Source: Sphagnum magellanicum
Lineage: Eukaryota > Streptophyta > Sphagnopsida > Sphagnales > Sphagnaceae
Length of the DNA stretch: 64,000 bases
Assembly (NCBI GenBank): GCA_021904315.1
Contig: CM038918.1
Coordinates: forward strand, 19,219,303-19,283,302
Direction of reading: 5' to 3'
A model generated the notes under the pieces. It was not told where the DNA came from. It ran no database searches and saw only the letters and a program-made list of their open reading frames with translations. Of this stretch, positions 46,301 through 57,164 are shown piece by piece. Position numbers and translations under genes: made by a program. Position 1 is the stretch's first letter; every line of letters starts with the position of its first letter.

Positions 46301-46950
46301 CAAGTCCCTGAATTGTGATACAAATTGGGAAGTAATCAAACCAGCAATGAAATGCTGACTATATCTACATGATCTAGACCAGACATGATCTATTCTCACT
46401 CCATGTGCATGATCTAGTCTGGTCTCAATTGCTGCAGAGTTCATATGACCACCACCCATTAGTGAGCAAACTTCACCAAGGATTGAGTCCTGTCATATTG
46501 TAAGGAATTTCTAAGATGTGGTACCCCTAATAGTGCTTCCACATTGGCATGCTTCTTGTGCACTCCATTGCACAGTATCTATGATAGATAGAACTCTGCA
46601 GATCATATGAATGTCATAGTTAGTAATAAAATGAGTGGTGTGATTAGTGGGCTGGTGTGGGCACTTGTGTTAATTAGTCATTGACAATACAGTTTCCTGT
46701 TCATGTAATTAAACAAACAGGTTGAGCACTAACTTACATAGTCTATTTCCATCCACAGTATCAAATTGTAGAATGATTCACCTTTCAAGTCTGTGGAATT
46801 GCCATATGTTGATACCCTAATCTATGTTGTGATTGAGATCACTGGACTGGTGCCAGCCCTAGCAGGGATTAGTCATTGTGGCGATTTCAGTTTCCAATTT
46901 ATGAATACCAAACGGATTATTTTGCAGAGAAAGGTAATTTAAGCATCCTC
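43370..46950. other. Intergenic, repeat remnants
   Basis: No gene. A reversed copy of the dispersed repeat (TATAGCCAAACGTGGCTA, then TGGATGATCACCA) lies at 44860-44960, and TTTATTGGCTCTGCCC at 43662-43677 is the reversed form of the motif at 18890. Partly similar stretches at about 46620-46740 and 46825-46920 (ATTAGTCATTG followed by CAGTTTCC) suggest an old local duplication. Confidence 0.45.
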
Positions 46951-47044
46951 TGTGACATCTGGGACCTGAATGTACTTGAAGTGGACCCTGTGAAGGTTGT
47001 ATAAAACAACTACTCATGTGAATAGGACTGCAAATTGACCATTA

Positions 47045-50000
47045 ATGAACTCAATGGTTGTTGGAGGGTGTAGAAGTGCAAATGTTGTGCATTCAAAAGG
47101 AAGATACCAAGAACCAATTGCTGTAATTGCACCAATTCTTGATCACAGAGATGGCCATTATGTTAGGCCAAATAGAGTAGTTCTTAAGTATCTTGATTTC
47201 AAAAAAGATGTTGATCTAGATGCTCATGTCAAAGTGTTCAATTCTGTGGTAAAAGAAAATGTAAAGACTTTTCAAGAATATATCATCAATGCATTTAGCT
47301 ATACACTAAGAGATACAACATCAAACAAGTGCCATAATTACATGTCAAAATTTCCTAACTACATTTTTTTGGAGCTTACCCAAGTATTTTGCAAACATCA
47401 TCGAAAGATTCAAAATGATGAACAAATATACATGGAGCTGAAGAACATGAAGTAGGAGGAAACTAAGAGGGTGGAGGTTTATTGTGAGTGGATTCAAAAG
47501 TTGGCTCATGGTTTATAAGTACCAACCATAGACAATTTTCTAATTATTGTGTTTAGAACGGGTTTGTAATCATATGTTAGAATTGTGACGATAAGGATGA
47601 AACGGTCAACATTACAACAACATAAAAAGGTGGCAATGTTGGGTGAAAAAGGTATGACTACCATAAAAGCAAAGAGTGCACTATTAGTACCATAGAGTAT
47701 CAAATAGGCAATACTAACAAAAAAAAAAAAGTAATACATGAAAGACTAACAAACATTGCACAAATTATGGGATGATAAATCACAATGTGGAGACATGTAG
47801 AAAGAAAAAAAAGTAAACCATAGTGGCAACCACAGAGGTGGCACAACCAAGTCAAAAAGTATAAAAGACATCATATGCATGTCACATCTATGGTTTAAAT
47901 GGCCATAAAATGATAGATTGTCCAAAGTTTGCTAAGATGCATAAAATGTTTCATGGGAAATATGTGATAGTAGCAGAGGTTCAACCTATTGTTAAGACAC
48001 AAACAATCATTGCAGATGTGAATGTGATGGATGTTAATGCTACCACAAGAAATAAAGTAACTGAAAAATAAATGTTCAAGGATAGAGAGCCAAGAAAAGC
48101 AAAAAGTGTTGTTGATAGGGAAAAAGAAGAGTAGTTGAAGAAGTCTATGGTGGAGACAATTCAATAGATTTAGAAAACACAAACCTAGATCAAAAGGCCA
48201 TTCACATCCATGAAGGGATGGAACACAACCTAGCTGGGTATGCCAAATACTATTCTTGTGGATGCACAAAAATCTTAGGAAGTAATGAATTAATAAAAAA
48301 AACTGATTACAGTAAAAGAGATTTTTCTGGACATTGGTAAGCAAATGTTAGAAAAAAGTTATATTTTGAATTTATGATAATTACTTATAATAGCTCTTGA
48401 ACTAAAAAAATTATCTTTGGCAGAAGTTGGAACCAGAGAAAATTCAAAATGTAAGTAAAGTAACCACAAATAAACAAGTTGGTTATTTAGTACCAAAAAT
48501 AGGGACAATTGTTTTAACAATAGATAATCATATGGTAGTTATCCAAATACAGATTGGGAAGAATATAATAGAAGATGTGTTTATGGATGAAGGTTCTGGA
48601 GTTAATATTATCACAAAACAGATGAGATTGAGGTTGGGGCTTTTAAAGCCTAAACCTGCACCATATAATCTAAAGATGACAGATCGAACAACCACAAAAC
48701 CAGTGGGGTTAATCAAAGATCTAAAGATATATGTTCATGGCATTCCTTACAATACTTCAAAATAATGTGGTAGATACTAGTTATTCCATGTTGTTGGGGA
48801 GACCATGGTTGAAGGATGCTAAAGTGGCACATGATTAGGGTAGTAACATTATTACCATACAAGGGAATGGGACAATCCAAACAATTTTGGTTAGCAAAAC
48901 ATTTGGGAAGTGAAATAAGAAGACCAGAAGTGTTACTATGCTATGATATCAGAATGGCATCACAAATGAAGAAGAAGATATCATCTTTGCTAGAGAACCA
49001 GAATTGTTCTCCATAGGAATAATCAATTTACCTGCGACAATTCAATCTATGAAAACCATAGATGTGGGGATCATGGATACGGATGTGAAGACTAGTATTT
49101 CAAAATAGGAATTTGAAGTACAAAACAGAGAAAAGAAGATATCTTGCAATAGATATGAGCCAAAAGTAGCTTTGGAGGATAAGGTGTATCTAGAAACATA
49201 CTATAGACATTAACCAAGGAGTGTTATAATGGATGAAACTCTAGTAAACATCAAAGCATAGGGATTGCAGATAGTTGGATGGACATTAATTGAAGATCAA
49301 TAATTGATGAAGCTTAATCTGGAAATTGTTACAAAACCACAGATGGTGAAAATTAATGCATAATTGGAAAACAAGTAAGGTGCTAGAAGTGGAGCAGCTG
49401 TTGAAGGAATTCAAAGATGTTTTTGCATGGACATATAAAAATATGAAAAGGATTCCACCAAAGTTAGCACAACACAAAATTAAGTTGCATTAATATATTG
49501 TTGACACATCAAACCAGGTATAAATTAAATCCAAACTATGTTACAAAAGTCAAACAAGATATAAATAAATTGTTAACAGTTGGATTCATTGAATATATAA
49601 AAGAAGCTACATGGTTGTCACCCATAGTAGTAGTACCCAAAAAAAATGGCAAGTCAAAAATCTATATAGATTTCAAAATATTAAATGTAACCACAAAGAA
49701 ATATCCATACCCATTACCTTTCATGGGTGAAGTGCTGAACACAGTAGTAAAGTATGAGGCATATTCCTTCTTAGATGGATATTCAGGATATCATCAAATA
49801 TCTATAGCTCCAGAGGACAGATACAAGAATGCATTTGTTGCATATTAGGGGGCTTTCATATGGAAGGTGATGTTGTTTGGAATTAAAAATGGACCTCCAA
49901 CATATCAAAGAGTATTTGGACAATTTTATGAAGATATTTTTGGATGACTATACAGTTTATAATTACATGGAGAATCATTTGTAGAAGCTTAGATTATGAT

Positions 50001-51565
50001 TTCAAAAATCCAAAGAATATGGCATTAGTCTAAATCCAAAAAAAAAAATGCATTTATGGTATTTTCAAGGATGATTTTGGGTTTTATTATTTTGAAGGAA
50101 AGGAAACTACCAAATTCAAAGAAAATACAAGTAATTGTAAACATGCCACCACCTAATAATCCCCAACAAATTCAAATATTCAATGGGATGGCATAGTTTT
50201 ACAAAATGTATTATAAAAAATTTTGCTTTTATTATAACACCTATCACTAAACTGACTAGAAAAACAAAGATTTTGTAATGTGTCCTCAAACTCCTTGAAA
50301 GACCCAAAGGTGGGTCCTAAAGCGAAACAACAAAAGAAAAAGAAAGTTGGCACATGTTCATTAACTTGTAGCACTTCAGGGGTAAGAGGCCATGCTAGAG
50401 TTTCGGGATGGGATTAAGATGAACTCACGAGCAAAAATTCAAAATAAAATCAACCTACACAATTTAGAAAAGAGGGTGGTTGATGCAAATTGAATGGAAA
50501 TGGTGAGGCGGACTTAGTAGGGACAACCTTAAGCACAAGCTTTACATGACCCGCAACCTTTGGGAGGAGGCATCATTTTTCTCCCTATGATATATTATGT
50601 GCCTATTTGCGGGGACTACATCCAAATGTCACTTTTCTTTGAAACTCCTAAGTGGGAGTCCTAAAATTAGGACTTTTGTTATCCCAAAACTTTGGATGCC
50701 CATATCTTTTTCAAATCAAATTTGTTTTGAGAATGAAAATGCAATATTTTATAGCCCTTGAAAATATCTTTCCAAGGGTGAATATTATGGTTGAATCGAA
50801 CCTCATATGACCCCTACTTTCAAGGGCTTTGTGGTTGGGAGTCAAATTCCCTATTTGACTCTTGCCCCTTCTTTTGATCATAATTCATGCAAATGGGTTT
50901 AAATGAACAATACAAAGGCACTTTAAGCATCTACGCTTCAAGACCTTTCTAATGGTGGCTTGGGGGCCCAATTTTATGTTTTTTTACCTTTCCAACCAAG
51001 GCTTTGAACATTTGCAACTCTCGTACGAGTGCAACTCCCAAAATGGGAATGCACTTGGGAGTCATTGGGCTTCATCCCTTGCACTCTCCCCCATTTGTGA
51101 AAGTGTGTTTCACAGCTAAACACACTTTTGGCCTCATGGGCCCTTACATTTCACATTTAGTTATGAACCTAATATTAAGGTTACGACATTTTTCTTTGGA
51201 CAAAAGTATATTGAAACACCAATATTACTATCACCAAATTAATAGGTGGAATATCATGTTCATATAGATGCGTCCTTGTTAGTTATGGGGATTATGTTGT
51301 TTCAAAACCTAACAAGGAAAAATGATTAACTAATAGTGTATGTTTTTAGGCATTTGAACATAGCAAAAATAAAATTATAGCACAACATCCAGAGAGGCCT
51401 TAGCGATGGTTTTTTCTTTGCACAAGTTCAAACATTATTTGTTGGGCAATAAATTTGTTTTTTATGTAGATCATATGGCATTGGTCTATTTGGTCAACAA
51501 AGCACAAGTTTCAAAGAGAATAGTTAGATGGTTGTTATTGTTCTTCAAATATGACACTAGTAGAA
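47045..51565 (+). mobile_element. Ty3/gypsy relic: gag, protease, RT, RNase H, with insertion
   Basis: Plus-strand parts in order: gag core (47045-47640), a zinc-knuckle area (about 47875-47930), protease-like segment (48427-48765), reverse transcriptase (49498-50210) and RNase H (about 51254-51565). The order gag-PR-RT-RH fits Ty3/gypsy. Roughly 960 bases at about 50275-51240, between RT connection and RNase H, are unrelated and look like a later insertion. Integrase and both LTRs were not found; the 3' end stops at the start of an AT-rich desert. It is an old, heavily broken fossil with numerous breaks. Confidence 0.8.
50275..51240. other. Insertion of about 960 bp within the gypsy relic
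   Basis: The gypsy coding similarity stops at about 50275 and resumes at about 51250. The intervening sequence is less AT-rich, has no recognised protein, and has no clear terminal repeats; similarity between TTTGGG..AAACTCC words at its two halves is weak. Confidence 0.4.
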
Positions 51566-52887
51566 ATTGGCCAAAATGTAATCATTATATTTGCAACTAC
51601 ATGCAATTATTAATTATTTGCAACTAGATTTGGACATTTTTGCAACTATTTATTGTGTTGGTCATATTTGTGATTATAATGCAACTGGTTTACAACTATT
51701 TCAGTGTTCATCCTTCCATGTGAACAACATTTAGTTTAATTTTCATCCAAGAAAAACAATTTATGTCCCATTAGTTGCAAATGTGACCAATTTATTTGTA
51801 ACCTTATGATTGTACAAAGGTGTATTTTGTGAATTCTAAGGAATATAATTCGGTGTATTAAAATTTATAAATGTATATTTTGAATTTATATGAACAACCA
51901 TATTAAATGTCTATTCAAGTATTATTATTAACATAAATGGCCTTAATATTATGGTTACATTAATAAGTGTATATTTTGAATATATTAACATTTTATATAA
52001 GATATTGGCTAAATATATGATGCCCATATTAAAAGTTTCTCCAAACCATCTTATTATATTTCTTGAATTTACTACAAATGACATTTATTATTATTTTTAT
52101 TAATATTATATTATATATTTATAGTAATTACATGTAATAGAAAACTTAATATATTAATATATTGTTATTAAATTCTTTTCAAATGACTAATGTACTTATT
52201 AAGAATTCATTTTTATTTATTAAAAAATAAAAATGAATTAAAATAAATCATAATAGCTCTAACAAGTTACATAATAATATATAATAATAATAATAAAATA
52301 ACTAACCTATGCTAACTACAAATTACAATATTATTATTATTATAAGTAATCAATTATAAAATTTTATTAAATTAATATAATAATTACTAACAAATATTAA
52401 TATATAGTTCTAAGTTTTTATATTAAAAATTTATAAGTGATATTTAGTAATTATTAATAATTCAATGATTATAGTAAATGAATGATATCTAGTTTCGGGG
52501 TACTTATTTTTGTTTCTGTTCATTAGTGGAAAGGTGCACCCACAGTTTTTTTGCCCCTGAAGGAGCCATTTGATTGGCCCATCACCAATATGTTTGACAC
52601 ATGGGGAACTTTACAACATAGAAACGTGAATATACTTCCCTCCTCAAAATAAAAACATGCTTTGTCATGCTTCCTTTGCCCTCTGTCATCCCCTAACTCC
52701 TTTACAATCTATATACAGATGTTGGTTGAGCGATGGCTGAACAATACGGGTTGAAAAATGAGAAGCTAGATGTCCTAAGAAAGAAATTGGGAGCTTGGGA
52801 ACACATTAAGAAGAAAGAAAAAATGAAAAATCCCACTCTACCCCATTCCCAAACCCAAAAGAAACAAAAACTTGCTCCCCAGACTGC
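51566..52887. other. AT-rich desert between the gypsy relic and germin-like copy C
   Basis: No gene. 51580-51700 holds five GCAACT words. 51800-52490 is extremely AT-rich with ATAATAATA runs. The last 350 bases are unrelated to the sequence left of the copy B array. Confidence 0.55.
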
Positions 52888-53204
52888 ATGCTGAGCCTTC
52901 ACATTGGCTCGCATGAAAGTTCTATTCTCGGAGTCAATTCGCCCTGGCCCTACTACACTGCAGATTTGAAGACAAAAACACACTGGCCCTACTCATGAAC
53001 ATGTGCGTTCTAAATTCCAATGCGTGACGATGAATGCGATCCTGGCGCCAGAATCACCCAACACAATATCCCCGAACCTGTACCCACCATATCCCGGAAC
53101 CTGCACAGTCCTGTTTCAACAGTCAATCACACTTCACATCACCTTGACCTTGAACGTTGAGAAATTTCATTCTGGTTACATAATTACGCGTGTGCTTAGT
53201 TTGT

Positions 53205-53222
53205 GTGCAGTATCTAAAACGG
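53205..53222 (+). promoter_or_regulatory. Promoter of copy C with TATA box deleted
   Basis: Copies A and B read CAGTATTGTATATAAAACGG here; copy C reads CAGTATCTAAAACGG. The 5-base loss removes TATATAAA and leaves no close substitute within the next 60 bases. Confidence 0.6.
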
Positions 53223-53482
53223 ATGCTGAATTGTCAGATAACATCAAACACCACCGGCATAGTATTCAGTGTAGTTATAAGAGGGGACTTCTGACAGGGA
53301 TAAACTGAGCACTTTCCCACATCTCACGCAGGGAATTATCCAGGAGCTCCAGCTTGTGCTAGCTCATACACTCAGTTACATAACCTTACGTACTCTCTTC
53401 AGGTTTGCCGACCCAGCTGCACTAGATCTAGGGTTCCAACTGATTTCGATAAGTCACTGAGCTTTCACTGTAAGCTGCAGCC

Positions 53483-54420
53483 ATGAAGAATTACAGTACT
53501 GATCATCCACGCTCCTGTAGCGGCCAGGCTTGGAGCTCACTGTGGGGTGCAAATCTCGTGCATCATGTGTTCGCGTGCACTGCGCTAGCACTACTAGTCA
53601 TCATGGCTGCAATGACGTCGACCATGGTGCAAGCCTCGGATCCAGATCAATTGCAGGATTTCTGCGTGGCAGATCTGTCCCCCACCAATCCTGTAAAAGT
53701 CAATGGCTTTCCTTGCAAGCGCAGCGCAAATGTTACTTCCAAAGACTTCCTCTTCACGGGCCTCCGTACAGCTGGTAATTCGCAATTCGACATATAAAAA
53801 GCTTTCAAACATGTTTATATAATTCGCCAGCACGTCACAGATGATTGCTTTTCTTATATGCTAGTCCAGCTGATGATGTACCCATCGCATTCTAACACGA
53901 CTGAAAATTTAACACTCTTGTCTCATATCTTGCTGAATTGGGCCATTCGGTGATGTATTGAACAGCGACTGTCTATACCACCGGTATAAAGGCCTCCGCA
54001 ACATTTGCAACTGTGTTCGAGTACCCAGCTCTCAACACACTCGGCATCTCCCACGCCCGACTGGATTTCGGTCCCGGGGGAGTTATTCCTCCCCATACCC
54101 ATCCTTTGGCTTCGGAGACATTGTACGTGCTGGAAGGCACCATTTTCACGGGATTTGTGAGCTACGAAGGTGTGCTGTACGCAGAAACCCTGCAAGTGGG
54201 AGACATGTACGTCTTTCCGAAAGGCACTATCCATTTCCAAATCAACGTAGGTACTGGACATGCCGCTTCCTTGAACGCTCTGACTTCGCAGGATCCTGGG
54301 TTATTATTTGTAGCAAATCAGTTGCTGGGGAGCAACATCCCCGATGCAGTGCTGGAGACGTCCCTGGGAATAAATGCCACAGCGCTCAAATATCTCCAAG
54401 CCTCTCTTCCTTCCGTGTGA
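53483..54420 (+). CDS. Germin-like protein, copy C
   Basis: Exons 53483-53774 and 53966-54420 with the same 191-bp intron encode a 248-residue germin-like protein. All metal ligands (His141, His143, Glu148, His187) and Cys61/Cys78 are kept. Relative to copy B it has Arg for Pro at 80, Val for Gly at 100 and Glu for Leu at 116, the last from two adjacent base changes just before the PALNTLGIS block. Reading frame and splice sites are undamaged, so the protein would still be made if transcribed, but the TATA box is gone. It is most likely a weakened or silent paralogue; a TATA-independent start cannot be excluded. Confidence 0.9.
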
Positions 54421-55224
54421 CTTGGTATTTATGTACTAGAGTCTACTTCCAAGCTGTGAATGAAAGAGTCGGCTGGCTTTACTCTCTACTAGTCCTTCAA
54501 TCTTGTTGCCTGGGCGACCTTACAGATTTGTGCAACACCAACCTTGCAAGTCTTGAGCAACAGGTTTAATTTATTTATATAGTCAAGAATTTTGGAATTT
54601 TTCGTTTTAGATCATGATGATGAATCATATCCAATGGACTGATCATGTAATTTGTTCAAGCAATCATAAAATTATTTGAATTTGGTTTTGCCTTACATGT
54701 ACATCTTTATAATCTTAATTGTTGTAATTTCAAATATTAGAATTTATGTCAAATTTGAATGTACTTTCATGTAGAAAAGCATTTTAAATTCCATACCAGT
54801 GCCCAAAGAAGACTTACTTGGTTTGTACCAATGGTCAGCGGTTACCTGATTTGGTTAGTTAGATTTGAAGGTTCCAGTTCTAGACTTCCGTATAAAGTTT
54901 AAACCAAACTGGAATGGGGTTTGATTTTTGGACCCACAGTTTTGGAACCAGAAGCGGTTCATCGGAAATTTTTAAGGTCAGACCTGGAATTTTGGGTTCC
55001 CATTTTTATTTTCAAAAAACTAGAGCCAGGCGTTAGTTCGAGATTAACCAGTGGGTCTTGGTTTGCTTGAGTGTCCAATCTTTGGTATGGTATAGGGTGT
55101 ATTTTGTATTAAGAAAGTCCATGTTAAGGACTGATTTTGTTGGTATCAATTACTAATGTGAAGTATAATGATCTTGGAAAATTCAGAGGGGGTCATGGCA
55201 AAAAAGATCAGCCTACACAATTTT

Positions 55225-55396
55225 GACACGTATTAGTGACGGCTACTGACTGGGCTAGGAGGAAAGTCCTCTGGTTAGCACAAGGGGGGATGTGTTGCAA
55301 GAAGGGAATGGAAAGCTAAAGGGTGAAGCTGCTGTGGTGGTCCCAACTTCAGGTGATCACCATGAACCTCATGAAATTGTTGGTCCTTTAAGCGCC
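55225..55396 (+). pseudogene. Part of the LINE ORF1-like relic carried by copy C
   Basis: This segment is the counterpart of 34440-34264 and carries the same Lys/Gly-rich coding relic, cut off at 55396 where the copy A match ends. It shows the duplication breakpoint falls inside that relic. Confidence 0.5.
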
Positions 55397-55789
55397 AAAG
55401 GGATACATCAAAGGATTCTAGGTGCATAGAAGGCTAGGTTGTTTAACTGGTTCTTCTGATGCAATCTTGGTCTTTGATTGCAAATATGGTAGTTCGGTAT
55501 GAAATAGAAGAGACACCTAAAAATATAGGTTTCCTTACTAGTAAGACGTGCCTCAATGCAGGTGCCTCCGGTATACCACCAAAGTGTATTTTGTTGCAGA
55601 ATGATAAATCATCATGCCCTGAAATTTGTCATTTTTGCCACGTTGCCACTATGGGATCTCATTTGAATTTAGGTTGAAGACGAAAATGGTATTGGTGTTG
55701 ATAATGTCCTGCAAATTTTGGATTAGCCATAGGTCCTAGAAAAGATAATTGATAGCTAAATTTCAAGGATTTCATTAGGCAAACTTTGT

Positions 55790-57160
55790 GTGATTTTAAA
55801 AGTGCGTGTGGTTGTAGAATATAAATTCAGAAAGCCGAGGTCCTCGCAAAATCACCTTTGGGATTTGAATGGAGGACTAGAATCTACTCCTATCCCTATC
55901 AACCTTCCACAAAACATGCAATTGCAATCTGCTTTCATTTATATAAGAAATAGCATTATTAGTGAGTCTGTGATATAGTTAATTAGGGATGTTTGTGAGT
56001 TTTCTGCAGATGATTATTGTTCAGGTTGTCATTGTCATTCCAACTGTGTTGTAGCCGCAAGTGGTGTAATTGTGCTCACCAAACATATGTTCATGGGGAA
56101 TTTGCCTATACATTATCTGGATTGCTCAGAGAACGACTCATAAATAAGGTTTGCATTTTACATTACTGGTTATTTCAAATTTGAAAGATGCAACTTAAGT
56201 GTGCTAGATACATCACTAGTGTGGGCGAAGTTGTGACATGTGTTATGTGCATGACCTCAGTGCCTTGGTTTGGTTGAAGCTGAAAACACTAGATATTGCA
56301 CAATGGGGAAGTGTATTTTGTCTACTAATAGAGATAGGGGACAACAATGCAAGGGCCATATTGAGCCCAAGAATATATCTGGGAATGCAGCAAGTTATGT
56401 GATTGCAACATGGATTGTGGGAATTGAGTAATGCAACAAGGGATGCACTATCATCTAAAGGTATGGTGAACTCTATCTTCTAAAAATTATCTTCATTTAT
56501 TCTAATCTTTTCAAATGATACATGCATCACAGATTCTAAATTGTGACTTTCTATTTTTCAGGTCTTTTGGGCAAACAAAGAAAAGGGTTGGGGGATCAAA
56601 ACACTAAAATACCTTCCAACTGGTGCATTTATATTTGAGTTCGTGGGTGAAGTTGTGACAAATACTGAACTAATGTAGCAAATCCAAGATCATTGGAAAA
56701 ATGGTGAATCCACATACCACTATGGAATGCATTTAAATGCAGATTGGGCCTCTGAAATGATTACCAATGATGATCAAGCATTGTGCTGAACACTAGGGGA
56801 TGCACAACACTATGGGAACATCTCAAGATTTCTAAATCATAGATGCCGAGACACAAACTTGATAAAGATGCCTCTCAAAAATAGACAACCAAGTTTCATA
56901 ATATTATTAGGCAAGTTGTTGATATAATCTTGTTAGTCAATCATAGAGTGTCAACATTGGCATTATGTACAAGGGAGTTTTTGACATACCCACACTTGGA
57001 TGTTTTATATGTGTAGGTTTCATTCTTTACTTGTTGCAAAGTCACAACATGCAAGGAATTATCTTGGGACTATGGGATTGATTTCTCCAACATTTTTAGT
57101 GGCATGCAAACATTCACATGTTGTTGTGACAACGCATGTACTATAAGGGTCGTGGAGTAA
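55790..57160 (+). pseudogene. SUVR-type SET-domain histone methyltransferase relic
   Basis: Exon-like pieces appear in the right order for plant SUVR proteins (nuclear histone H3K9 methyltransferases). First, GGLESTPIPIN..FIYIRNS at 55870-55975; then a pre-SET segment DDYCSGCHCHSNC and, one frame over, CNCAHQTYVHGEFAYTLSGL at 56005-56150; then CNMDCGN, an in-frame TGA at 56425, VMQQGMHYHLK ending at a GT donor after 56460. After a 101-bp intron with TTTTTCAG, the SET exon from 56562 reads VFWANKEKGWGIKTLKYLP, TGAFIFEFVGEVVTNTEL and YGNISRFLNHRCRDTNLI, the N-H-x-C core. The last exon from 57017 reads FFTCCKVTTCKELSWDYGID with post-SET Cys and ends at TAA 57160. At least one frameshift and three in-frame stops are present. 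Introns are retained, so it arose by DNA duplication, not retroposition. Confidence 0.72.
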
Positions 57161-57164
57161 AGTT

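Larger units (their letters stand above)
52888..55396 (+). repeat. Germin-like duplication block, copy C
   Basis: Begins at the same base as the copy B array (ATGCTGAGCC) with a single 151-bp unit (52888-53038), then promoter, gene and 3' flank. Coordinates run 15199 above copy B throughout the gene and 15204 above it upstream of a 5-bp promoter deletion. The 3' flank matches copy A to 55396 (TTTAAGCGCC), well past where copy B diverges. Confidence 0.9.

Noticed and set aside
47895-48344. 149-codon minus-strand frame
   Set aside because: Antisense to the gag/zinc-knuckle part of the gypsy relic, rich in Phe, Leu and Cys as expected for such a shadow.
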